Part shown: piece after piece, positions 8,462-15,081 of the stretch | How positions within the stretch are numbered: the first letter of the stretch is position 1 | Layout of the letters: every line of letters begins with the position of its first letter | IMG/VR virus record: IMGVR_UViG_3300043470_001109 | Span: 1-28,324 of that record | DNA from: a virus | DNA length: 28,324 nucleotides | Strand: one strand, 5' to 3' | Program-made: the position numbers and the translations under genes | Notes under the pieces: generated by a model | What the model was told of the DNA's origin: nothing | Database searches by the model: none | Seen by the model: only the letters and a program-made list of their open reading frames with translations

Positions 8462-9334
8462 ATGAACAACAATAATAAAATATCAGTCTATGGGGGATCA
8501 GGCTTTATTGGAAGTTCCTTTCTATCGGCGTTTCCATCACAAACAATACAGATACCAAGAGATCAAAATACACCAATGTCCGATGAGGTGCTATATTTTA
8601 TCAGTACAAACCACAACTACCATGTATTTGATAATCCACACCTAGACATTGATACCAATTTAACCAAGTTGATTGATGTATTAGAGGCTTGTAAAAATAG
8701 TAGTAGAACCTGCACATTTAACTTTATTAGTTCTTGGTTTGTATATGGAAAAAAGAATAAGTTTCCTGTCATGGAAACAGATGAATGTCATCCTGAAGGA
8801 TTCTACTCAATCACAAAATATGCAGCAGAAAGATTGTTGGTATCATACTGTGATACCTTTAAGATGAAGTATCGTATTCTTCGTTTGACTAATATCATTG
8901 GAGAAAATGCAACAGAAGTATCAATCAAAAGAAATGCCTTGCAGTATTTGATTGAAACTTTATTCGATAACAAAGAAGTAAAATTATACAATGATGGATC
9001 GGATATGCGAGATTTTATGCATATCATAGATGCTTGTCGGGCTATTATGAAATGCATTGAAAATGCTTCAATCGGAGAAACCATTAATATCAGTAATTCA
9101 GATCCTCATACCATAGGAGAACTTGTTCGTTACGCTCAAAAACGCATGGGAGGTAATGGCAAGATTATTAGCGTGGAACCTCCGGATTTTCATAAGGTAG
9201 TTCAGAGCAAAGATATGCATTTAGACAATATCAAGTTATTATCGTATGGATACGCTCCTTCTATCAATACATATGATGCAGTAGATCGAATAGTAAATTA
9301 TATTATGGAAAGAAAAATACAAAATGTATCGTGA
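8462..9334 (+). CDS. NAD-dependent epimerase/dehydratase (extended SDR)
   Basis: 290 residues from ATG 8462. A TTG at 8450 overlapping the previous stop gives four more residues and is a possible coupled start; neither has a strong ribosome site. The cofactor motif is GGSGFIG; the active site shows F-I-S-S-W-F-V-Y-G and Y-S-I-T-K (Y-x-x-x-K). A C-terminal N-I-S-N-S-D segment matches the 'NvgsG' nucleotide-sugar loop of UDP-glucose 4-epimerase-like proteins. Probably an epimerase or reductase on an NDP-sugar. It is the second of three extended SDRs in the cluster, and their sequences clearly differ, so they are not recent duplicates. Confidence 0.8.
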   Translation: MNNNNKISVYGGSGFIGSSFLSAFPSQTIQIPRDQNTPMSDEVLYFISTNHNYHVFDNPHLDIDTNLTKLIDVLEACKNSSRTCTFNFISSWFVYGKKNKFPVMETDECHPEGFYSITKYAAERLLVSYCDTFKMKYRILRLTNIIGENATEVSIKRNALQYLIETLFDNKEVKLYNDGSDMRDFMHIIDACRAIMKCIENASIGETINISNSDPHTIGELVRYAQKRMGGNGKIISVEPPDFHKVVQSKDMHLDNIKLLSYGYAPSINTYDAVDRIVNYIMERKIQNVS

Positions 9335-9563
9335 AACAAAAACAAGAAGTTGGACAAAATCAATATTGTGGAGGGTAATCGCAACCGCAAACAGTTTTGC
9401 TATTTTGACTTCTGCTTTAACAGATAAACCCTTGACTAACGCAATCTATATGAACATAACAGGTCTGTTTATTTACTACTTTTACGAAAGAATATGGAAT
9501 TATATTTTTTGGGGTAAAGTAAAGGTAACAACAAAAAATCTAGAACAAGAAAAGGATAATTAA
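9324..9563 (+). CDS. DUF2061 small membrane protein
   Basis: 79 residues. The N-terminal R-S-W-T-K-S-I-L-W-R-V-I-A-T run and the C-terminal Y-Y-F-Y-E-R-I-W-N-Y-I-F-W-G run match the two conserved ends of DUF2061, with two predicted membrane helices between (about residues 15-32 and 40-58). The family's function is not established; members occur next to nucleotide-sugar and sulfate-activation genes, including in phages. It overlaps the upstream epimerase by 11 bases and ends 1 base before the next gene, so it belongs to this operon. In context it may anchor or assist a membrane step of glycan assembly, which is inference. Confidence 0.8.
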   Translation: MYRETKTRSWTKSILWRVIATANSFAILTSALTDKPLTNAIYMNITGLFIYYFYERIWNYIFWGKVKVTTKNLEQEKDN

Positions 9564-9564
9564 A

Positions 9565-10536
9565 ATGAATAAAGTTATGATTGTAGGCGGTGCGGGATAC
9601 ATTGGAACTCTACTTTCAACTAAACTACATGAACGCGGATATGATGTTCGTGTAGTAGATCTTATGTGGTTTGGTAATAATCTACCGCAAGTACTGAAAG
9701 AGAAGGCAAAGGTTGCTGATGTGTTTGACCTAACGCAGAAAGATCTTGAGGGATTTGATTCGGTTGTCTTTGTTGCTGGACTTTCCAACGATCCTATGGC
9801 TGACTATTCGCCAGCGAAGAACTTTATTTCTAACTCCGCTAGCCCTGCTTACCTTGCTTATATTGCAAAGAAAGCAGGAGTGAAGCGTATGGTATATGCT
9901 AGTAGTTGCTCTGTTTATGGATATGCAGTTGATCAGTTTTATGATGAGACTGGCCCTACTACAGCAGTCTATCCATATGGTATCTCTAAGTTACAGGGAG
10001 AGAAGTCAGTACTGCAATTGGCAGATGATTCATTCTCAGTAATTGCTTTTAGAAAAGGTACAGTATCGGGAGTAAGTCCTCGTATGCGATTTGACCTAGT
10101 GGTCAATGCTATGTTCAAGACTGCAATGTCTACGGGAACAATTACCATGAGTAATCCTGCAATTTGGAGACCCATCTTGTCCATCAGGGATTGTGTTTCT
10201 GCTTACATCCGAGCAATTGAATGTGATCCTACGATCTCTGGTGTTTTCAATGTTGCTTCGGATAACTGCACTATTGGACAGATTGCTGATATTGTAAAAA
10301 ATACAATAGAAGCCACCACAAAAACAAATTTAAAAATTATTAACAATAATGTTAAGGATGTTCGCAACTATAAGGTTAATTGTGATAAAGCAAAGACGGT
10401 TTTAGGATTCTCACCTACCTGTGGGGTGAAGCAGATTGTCCAAGATTTATTAGATAATAGAGAGATTTTTGGTGACATGGACAACCCTGCGTATTACAAT
10501 ATCAAGACCTTTATTGGAATGGAGCAACCAACATGA
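9565..10536 (+). CDS. NAD-dependent epimerase/reductase (extended SDR, UDP-glucose 4-epimerase-like)
   Basis: 323 residues, a full-length extended SDR. Cofactor motif VGGAGYIGT; active site A-S-S-C-S-V-Y-G and Y-P-Y-G-I-S-K; an R-P-I-L-S-I-R-D segment matches the conserved 'R..i.V.D' of the substrate domain, followed by N-V-A-S-D-N. It overlaps the RfbH-type dehydrase gene by ATGA, so the two are probably made together. In 3,6-dideoxyhexose pathways the dehydrase product is reduced or epimerised by proteins of this family (RfbS/RfbJ/TyvB-like), so this is the best candidate partner. The precise product is unknown. Confidence 0.82.
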   Translation: MNKVMIVGGAGYIGTLLSTKLHERGYDVRVVDLMWFGNNLPQVLKEKAKVADVFDLTQKDLEGFDSVVFVAGLSNDPMADYSPAKNFISNSASPAYLAYIAKKAGVKRMVYASSCSVYGYAVDQFYDETGPTTAVYPYGISKLQGEKSVLQLADDSFSVIAFRKGTVSGVSPRMRFDLVVNAMFKTAMSTGTITMSNPAIWRPILSIRDCVSAYIRAIECDPTISGVFNVASDNCTIGQIADIVKNTIEATTKTNLKIINNNVKDVRNYKVNCDKAKTVLGFSPTCGVKQIVQDLLDNREIFGDMDNPAYYNIKTFIGMEQPT

Positions 10537-11867
10537 TGGACATCAGTATTGACAATAAGAACAAGCAACTACAGGAACTTGTTAAGGATCGCTTAACAGC
10601 AAACAAGAAGAAGTGGATACCTGGCGAGAGTTGGGTACAGTATGCAGGAAACTACTTTACAGAAGATGAGTATGTTGCTGCTATTGATTGTCTACTTGGA
10701 GGATGGCTTGCTCTTGGTGAGAATGGATTTAGATTTGAACGAAACTTTCGAAGCCGCCTTGGCAAGGATCACGGTGCGCTTGTAAATAGTGGATCAAGTG
10801 CAAATCTTCTTATGGTATCTGCTTTAAAGTCCAAAAGACTATTTGGATTCAAGCCAGGAACAAAAATCATTACACCCGTAGCGGGGTTTCCAACCACAAT
10901 CAATCCCATCATTCAAAATGGGTTTGAGCCGGTATTTGTTGATATTGAGTTGGATACTTTGAATCTAAATGTAGATCAAGTAGAGGAAGCCGCAAAGCAG
11001 GGAGCAAAGGCTCTTATATTTGCCCATGTATTAGGCAATTGTCCAAATATGGATCAAATTATGGATATCGTAAAGCGTTACGATTTGATTCTTCTTGAAG
11101 ATTGTTGTGATGCACTTGGAACTACTTACGATGGCAAGTTGCTTGGTAGTTTTGGTACATTTGCATCTTGCTCATTTTATCCCGCTCATCACATCACTCT
11201 AGGCGAGGGTGGATTTGTTGCTTGCCAAACAGAGGAACAGAATATCGTAGTGAAGAGTTTACGCGAATGGGGAAGAGGCTGCTACTGTTATGGTGCTGCT
11301 GCGTCTTGTCTAAAGAATGGGATGTGCAAGAAGAGGTTTAGTAATTGGTTGCCAAGTCTTCCCGATGAAGTGTTTGACCACAAATTTGTTTATGAGGAAA
11401 TTGGATATAATCTAAAGCCCCTAGATCTACAGGCTGCTATAGGTCTTGTTCAACTTGAAAAATTAGATGAGATTATTGCTATCCGTAAACACAATTATGC
11501 TCGTCTGTTTGATGTATTTGCAAAGTATGAGAATTATTTCCATATGCCACGCGCAAATGCAAAGACAAATCCGTCTTGGTTTGCATTCCCATTAACCGTT
11601 CGTGATGATGCACCATTTAAGCGCAAAGATTTAACTATGTTCTTGGAGAACAGTAAAATTCAGACAAGAAATTATTTTGCAGGTAACATTTTGTTACAAC
11701 CTGGCTATTCTGAAGTAGCACCTCATATTGATGCAAAGAAGCAATTTCCTGTTGCAACAAAGGTAACAACAGATACCTTCTTCTTGGGCGTAAGTCCAGT
11801 CATTACTGACGAGCAACTTGATTATGTTGGTAAAACTGTAGATTCCTTCTTTGAAAGCAGAAAATAA
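10533..11867 (+). CDS. rfbH: RfbH/E1-type NDP-4-keto-6-deoxyhexose 3-dehydrase (PMP/PLP and [2Fe-2S])
   Basis: 444 residues of the DegT/DnrJ/EryC1/StrS fold. The usual PLP lysine is replaced: the segment reads Y-P-A-H219-H220-I-T-L-G-E-G-G, with histidine where aminotransferases have lysine. This is the signature of E1/RfbH and ColD dehydrases, in which His220 of Yersinia E1 is the reported active-site base. Iron-sulfur ligands fit the E1 pattern: C192-X57-C250-X1-C252, then C259 (X6, against X7 recalled for E1) or C265. The enzyme removes the C3 hydroxyl of a CDP- or GDP-4-keto-6-deoxy sugar on the way to 3,6-dideoxyhexoses. No E3 reductase (RfbI-like) is visible. ATG 10533 overlaps the upstream stop; ATG 10536 is an alternative. 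Last gene of the glycan run. Confidence 0.88.
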   Translation: MMDISIDNKNKQLQELVKDRLTANKKKWIPGESWVQYAGNYFTEDEYVAAIDCLLGGWLALGENGFRFERNFRSRLGKDHGALVNSGSSANLLMVSALKSKRLFGFKPGTKIITPVAGFPTTINPIIQNGFEPVFVDIELDTLNLNVDQVEEAAKQGAKALIFAHVLGNCPNMDQIMDIVKRYDLILLEDCCDALGTTYDGKLLGSFGTFASCSFYPAHHITLGEGGFVACQTEEQNIVVKSLREWGRGCYCYGAAASCLKNGMCKKRFSNWLPSLPDEVFDHKFVYEEIGYNLKPLDLQAAIGLVQLEKLDEIIAIRKHNYARLFDVFAKYENYFHMPRANAKTNPSWFAFPLTVRDDAPFKRKDLTMFLENSKIQTRNYFAGNILLQPGYSEVAPHIDAKKQFPVATKVTTDTFFLGVSPVITDEQLDYVGKTVDSFFESRK

Positions 11868-11881
11868 TATATTATCTCCGC

Positions 11882-11916
11882 TTGACTATAAAGGATTTTC
11901 TGTTATAATATCCTGA
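11882..11916 (+). promoter_or_regulatory. Sigma70-like promoter giving a leaderless helicase mRNA
   Basis: TTGACT (11882-11887), 16 bases, TATAAT (11904-11909), 7 bases, then the helicase ATG at 11917. A start site 7-8 bases after the -10 hexamer falls at or one base before that ATG, so the mRNA should have no ribosome site. Two other promoters in the window have the same spacing. It begins a new transcription unit after the glycan genes. Confidence 0.75.
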
Positions 11917-13347
11917 ATGCCAAATGACCGTATTGAAACCTTAGTCCTCCGTTCGCTTATTCATGATGAAGAATACGCACGGAGGACTTTGCCTTTTCTA
12001 AAGCCCGAATACTTTATGGATCGCACCGAGCGTGTGGTCTACGAAACCATTGCAGGGTTTATCCTGAAGTACAACAAGACTCCTACGATTGAGACCATTA
12101 CAATTGATCTCTCCAATCGAGAGGGAACATCTGAGGAGGAGTTCAAGCAAGGAAAGAAATTGCTAGATGAACTTATCTCCTTCGATAAACCTGATACCAA
12201 ATGGTTAGTCGATGCTACTGAGAAGTTCTGCCGTGACAAGGCTGTCTACAATGCCATCATGGAATCGATTCAGATCATCGATGGTAAGGGTACAAAGACA
12301 CAGAATGCCATTCCCGAAATACTAACAGATGCATTGGCAGTCTCCTTTGATACACACATTGGACATGACTTTATCGAAGACCACAATGAGCGGTTTGACT
12401 TCTACCATAAGGTCGAACGCAAGATGCCGTTTGACTTGGAGTACATGAACAAAATTACACAGGGTGGTGTTCCGAGCAAGACTCTGAATGTGATCCTCGC
12501 AGGTACGGGCGTGGGTAAGAGTCTGTTCATGTGTCATCATGCTGCCAACTGCCTCATCACAGGAAACAATGTCCTCTACATCACTTGCGAAATGGCAGAG
12601 GAGCGTATTGCAGAACGCATTGATGCTAACCTCATGGACATCTCACTTGATGATTTGAAGAAATTGCCTAAGGATATCTACAGCCGCAAGATGCAGCGTA
12701 TCATGTCCTCTACCTCTTCTAAGTTAATCATCAAGGAATATCCAACTGCTACTGCAAATGCAATGCACTTTGAAGCCCTCTTAGATGAACTGCGACTGAA
12801 GAAGAACTTCAAGCCAGACATTGTGTTTATCGATTACCTGAACATTTGTGCATCTAGTCGCTTCAAGGCAAACGCTAATGTCAACTCGTACACTTATGTC
12901 AAGGCGATTGCAGAAGAACTTCGTGGCATGGCAGTCAAGTATGATGTTCCAATCTTCACCGCTACACAGACAAATCGTGAGGGGTTTTCTAATAGTGATG
13001 TCGAACTAACAAATACAAGTGAGTCATTCGGTCTTCCTGCAACAGCAGACTTTATGATTGCTCTAATCTCCACCGAAGAACTTGAGGAATTAGGGCAACT
13101 CATGGTCAAACAATTGAAAAATCGTTATGGTGATCCATCTGCATACCGCCGCTTTGTTGTGGGTGTAGATCGAAGCAAGATGAAGTTGTTTGATCTTGAT
13201 GCACAGGCACAAAAGGGTATTTCACGAATGGGTGGAAAGGGCGATGAAGAAAAAGTAGAAGTACCTGAAGGCGGCAATAGTTTTAAAACTTTTCGTCAGC
13301 GTTCAGATGAGAAATTTTCCAAGAGAAAGTTCGAGAATTGGTCTTGA
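11917..13347 (+). CDS. 41: Replicative DNA helicase, DnaB/T4 gp41 family
   Basis: 476 residues, close to T4 gp41 (475). A small N-terminal helical domain (about 1-140) with Leu-rich segments is followed by a RecA-like ATPase core. Walker A is AGTGVGKS with K201; Walker B is DIVFIDYLN with D306; T-A-T-Q-T-N-R near residue 350 is the H3/sensor segment, and an arginine-finger-like region lies near R390. The C-terminal tail is lysine-rich. gp41 forms a hexamer that unwinds the lagging-strand template at the phage fork and works with the gp61 primase, encoded about 12 kb downstream here. It starts directly after a strong promoter with no Shine-Dalgarno site. A TATAAATA motif follows the stop. Confidence 0.92.
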   Translation: MPNDRIETLVLRSLIHDEEYARRTLPFLKPEYFMDRTERVVYETIAGFILKYNKTPTIETITIDLSNREGTSEEEFKQGKKLLDELISFDKPDTKWLVDATEKFCRDKAVYNAIMESIQIIDGKGTKTQNAIPEILTDALAVSFDTHIGHDFIEDHNERFDFYHKVERKMPFDLEYMNKITQGGVPSKTLNVILAGTGVGKSLFMCHHAANCLITGNNVLYITCEMAEERIAERIDANLMDISLDDLKKLPKDIYSRKMQRIMSSTSSKLIIKEYPTATANAMHFEALLDELRLKKNFKPDIVFIDYLNICASSRFKANANVNSYTYVKAIAEELRGMAVKYDVPIFTATQTNREGFSNSDVELTNTSESFGLPATADFMIALISTEELEELGQLMVKQLKNRYGDPSAYRRFVVGVDRSKMKLFDLDAQAQKGISRMGGKGDEEKVEVPEGGNSFKTFRQRSDEKFSKRKFENWS

Positions 13348-13350
13348 TCG

Positions 13351-13358
13351 TATAAATA
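13351..13358 (+). promoter_or_regulatory. T4-type late promoter (TATAAATA)
   Basis: An exact match to the T4 late consensus TATAAATA, three bases after the helicase stop and 18 bases before the methyltransferase ATG at 13377, which has an AAAAGGA ribosome site. It is the only perfect copy seen; other candidate late motifs in the window read CTAAATA. Confidence 0.65.
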
Positions 13359-13376
13359 TAAAAAGGATTGAATACA

Positions 13377-13934
13377 ATGAAGAATTATAACGGCATTTCA
13401 TTACAGCACGAAACCGAAGCAGGGGCTTCACATCAGACCGCCTTGATTTGGGCAGTAGAAAATACAACTGGAGATGTATTGGAATTGGGTTGTGGTGATT
13501 ATAGCACGGAACTACTACATAAACTACTTGAAGGGACAGGCAGAAAATTAGTTTCTGTTGATGATAATTACGAATGGACAAATAGGTTCACTCATATGGC
13601 TAATGATAACCATGTATTCAAAGTAATAGATAAAGACAAATGGTTTGTAGCAATACATGAATTTACAAAAGTTGAATGGGGGGTTGTTCTTGTTGATCAA
13701 GGATATGATGCATCTGGAGATACATCTAGATTTTACTCTGTAAAAAAACTTGTAGATCATGCAGAATATGTTATTGCACATGATGCCGATTTATTGCCAC
13801 ATATGCAAATCAAAGACTACAACTGGAAGATTTTTTATCCAAAATATACTCCAATTGTATGGAGAAAAGGCCCACCCACATATATTATCTCAAACAGACA
13901 CAATTTAAGTGAAGTGGCAATTGCAGAGGATTGA
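13377..13934 (+). CDS. Putative class I SAM-dependent methyltransferase
   Basis: 185 residues from ATG 13377; AAAAGGA (13361-13367) lies 9 bases upstream, whereas a TTG at 13368 falls at the end of that ribosome site. Motif I is V-L-E-L-G-C-G-D-Y-S-T near residue 37, motif II is V-S-V-D-D-N with an acidic end to strand 2, and V-V-L-V-D-Q-G-Y probably corresponds to motif post-II. The C-terminal half has Y-V-I-A-H-D-A-D, which could hold a metal or acceptor. The substrate is unknown. It stands alone between two promoters, outside the glycan operon, so it may have been inserted separately; its tolerance of lone expression from a late promoter hints at a virion or surface target. Lower-confidence alternatives are other Rossmann enzymes. 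Confidence 0.62.
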   Translation: MKNYNGISLQHETEAGASHQTALIWAVENTTGDVLELGCGDYSTELLHKLLEGTGRKLVSVDDNYEWTNRFTHMANDNHVFKVIDKDKWFVAIHEFTKVEWGVVLVDQGYDASGDTSRFYSVKKLVDHAEYVIAHDADLLPHMQIKDYNWKIFYPKYTPIVWRKGPPTYIISNRHNLSEVAIAED

Positions 13935-13938
13935 CCTC

Positions 13939-13973
13939 TTGACAACAACTTGCTTCGTGATATACTACCATTC
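13939..13973 (+). promoter_or_regulatory. Sigma70-like promoter giving a leaderless mRNA
   Basis: TTGACA (13939-13944), 16 bases, TATACT (13961-13966), 7 bases (ACCATTC), then ATG at 13974. Same geometry as the helicase and primase promoters. No ribosome site can fit between the expected start site and the ATG. Confidence 0.75.
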
Positions 13974-14210
13974 ATGTACAGATTACACATCGACATTCCA
14001 TTTGATGCTTGTTCGGTAGAGGAAGCACAAGAGAAAGCAAAGCAACTCCTCAATGAACTCTCCATTAACAACAATATTCAGTTGGGTCATCTCGCTGAAG
14101 AACTCAATTATCGATTGGGTAATGATGAAGATCGTCAGCGTTCGAACTATCTTGATATCAATCATAAGGGGCATTGCTCAAGTAAGAAGTCCACAATACG
14201 ATTTTCGTAA
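13974..14210 (+). CDS. Small conserved T4-like phage protein, function unknown
   Basis: 78 residues. I recognise the general look (a short amphipathic protein with N-Y-R-L-G-N-D-E-D-R-Q-R and a G-H-x-S-S-K-K tail) from small hypothetical proteins of T4-like marine phages, but no function is known to me. The ATG at 13974 is chosen because it sits exactly 7 bases after a strong -10 element; an upstream in-frame start at 13950 would lie inside that promoter. The predicted fold is a strand, two helices and a charged tail. It overlaps the next reading frame by 89 bases if that frame starts at 14122. Confidence 0.68.
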   Translation: MYRLHIDIPFDACSVEEAQEKAKQLLNELSINNNIQLGHLAEELNYRLGNDEDRQRSNYLDINHKGHCSSKKSTIRFS

Positions 14211-14466
14211 TGAGAAATGTCCGACTTGTGTTGAGTGTGGATGTGCCACATATAAGACACAAAGAGATCATACTTTTATGATAGGTGGAAATGAAGAAGT
14301 TCGCTCAGAGCCATTAGTAAAGGCTACAGTTGTTTACAACTCTACTGTATTTCAATGTACCAATCTAAAGTGCGGACGATACTATATGGGGCCTGAAGCA
14401 ACGCAAGAATTTGAACCGATACATAAGGTGTTAACAAAAAGCATCAAGACATACAAGAGATTGTAA
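14122..14466 (+). CDS. Small zinc-ribbon-like protein, start uncertain
   Basis: The convincing part begins about 14185: C-P-T-C-V-E-C-G-C and, some 45 residues on, C-T-N-L-K-C-G-R-Y, which together could bind one zinc (C-x2-C ... C-x4-C). Upstream of this the frame runs antiparallel in character (I-V-S-V-R-T-I-L-I-S-I-I) because it is the shifted reading of the preceding gene, so the start at ATG 14122 is doubtful; TTG 14152 and ATG 14053 are alternatives, and none has a good ribosome site. A +1 shift at TTT-T-CGT (14202-14208), just before the upstream stop, would instead join it to the preceding gene. A nucleic-acid-binding or structural role is possible; nothing more can be said. Confidence 0.6.
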   Translation: MMKIVSVRTILISIIRGIAQVRSPQYDFRNEKCPTCVECGCATYKTQRDHTFMIGGNEEVRSEPLVKATVVYNSTVFQCTNLKCGRYYMGPEATQEFEPIHKVLTKSIKTYKRL

Positions 14467-14471
14467 CACAT

Positions 14472-14545
14472 GGGACGAGGGGGTCTTTGGTTGGCCCAGA
14501 TGAGTTTATACCTCTTCGGCACAGGTTCGATTCCTGATCGTCCTA
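14472..14545 (+). tRNA. tRNA-Ile-like, anticodon UAU (no encoded CCA)
   Basis: A cloverleaf can be drawn by hand. The acceptor pairs GGGACGA with TCGTCCT (one G-U). The D arm is GGGT/GCCC with GG in the loop. The anticodon stem is ATGAG/CTCTT with one T-T mismatch around loop TTTATAC, giving anticodon TAT. A 4-base variable loop follows. The T arm is ACAGG-TTCGATT-CCTGA, with a mismatch at its base. The discriminator is A, followed by CTCG rather than CCA. Length is 74. G at position 8 is unusual. UAU would read the AUA isoleucine codon, which is frequent in this A/T-rich sequence. Confidence 0.58.
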
Positions 14546-14586
14546 CTCGCAACTACTTACACTATTAACTTTTTAGGGAGATTATT

Positions 14587-14970
14587 ATGCTGATTCCGAA
14601 CACAAATTACATCATCGTTGAAACCACCAAGGAAGTCTTTGAATCTCATGTCGATGGAAATGTTGATAGCCGAATCGGCTCTCGACTTCCTGTCCTTGTT
14701 GGCAAGATTTACGCTATTGGAGATAGTCAGTTCTCTGATAGTCCTGTAATGGGCGATGGACGCTCGTTCTCATGGGCGCGTAAGCCTGATGCCTTTCCTT
14801 TGACTCATAACGAAGAAGTCATTTGCCAATATTGGGAACACGCCACACAGCACGAAGACAAATACTTATTCCTTGTTATGAAGGAAAGTGTCCTTGGAGT
14901 ATATCGTGATCGTCAAGAAGTCGAATCTAGCCTTTTTGATAATATGCAGCCTGAAATCGAATTGGTATAA
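14587..14970 (+). CDS. Possible GroES-like co-chaperonin (T4 gp31-like); otherwise hypothetical
   Basis: 127 residues, with AGGGAGA upstream. By eye the order of features follows GroES: a first strand N-Y-I-I-V-E near residue 7, a polar stretch where the mobile loop would be (about 17-33), V-G-K-I-Y-A-I-G-D, then a charged loop, and E-E-V-I-C-Q-Y-W near 77 followed by K-Y-L-F-L-V-M-K-E-S-V-L-G-V-Y, much like the C-terminal strands of GroES (VLIMSESDILAIV). T4 encodes gp31, a co-chaperonin needed for major capsid protein folding by GroEL. No clear hydrophobic tripeptide is visible in the supposed mobile loop, so this is tentative. It lies between the tRNA and a terminator. Confidence 0.45.
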   Translation: MLIPNTNYIIVETTKEVFESHVDGNVDSRIGSRLPVLVGKIYAIGDSQFSDSPVMGDGRSFSWARKPDAFPLTHNEEVICQYWEHATQHEDKYLFLVMKESVLGVYRDRQEVESSLFDNMQPEIELV

Positions 14971-14982
14971 CCTTACCACGAT

Positions 14983-15013
14983 GGGTCGCTGACCCCAAAG
15001 ATCGCGCCTTTGG
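14983..15013 (+). ncRNA. Two small hairpins in 3' UTR upstream of terminator
   Basis: GGGTC-gct-GACCC (14983-14995) and CCAAAG-N7-CTTTGG (14995-15013) follow one another within the 47 bases between the upstream stop and the terminator stem. They may stabilise the mRNA end or form a short 3'-derived RNA. No known RNA family is recognised. Confidence 0.35.
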
Positions 15014-15017
15014 CATG

Positions 15018-15048
15018 ACAACCCCCCTTATACGGGGGTTGTTTCTTT
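15018..15048 (+). terminator. Rho-independent terminator
   Basis: The 9-bp stem ACAACCCCC (15018-15026) pairs with GGGGGTTGT (15034-15042) around a 7-base loop and is followed by TTCTTT. It ends the helicase-region unit before the late genes. Confidence 0.85.
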
Positions 15049-15069
15049 AGAATTGAGGTTTGCTGAAGA

Positions 15070-15076
15070 CTAAATA
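15070..15076 (+). promoter_or_regulatory. Late-promoter-like CTAAATA, 5 bases before an ATG
   Basis: CTAAATA differs from the T4 late consensus only at its first bases. In T4 the start site lies about 6-7 bases after the motif, which here is at ATG 15082-15084, implying a leaderless message if that ATG is used. Confidence 0.55.
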
Positions 15077-15081
15077 CCGTG

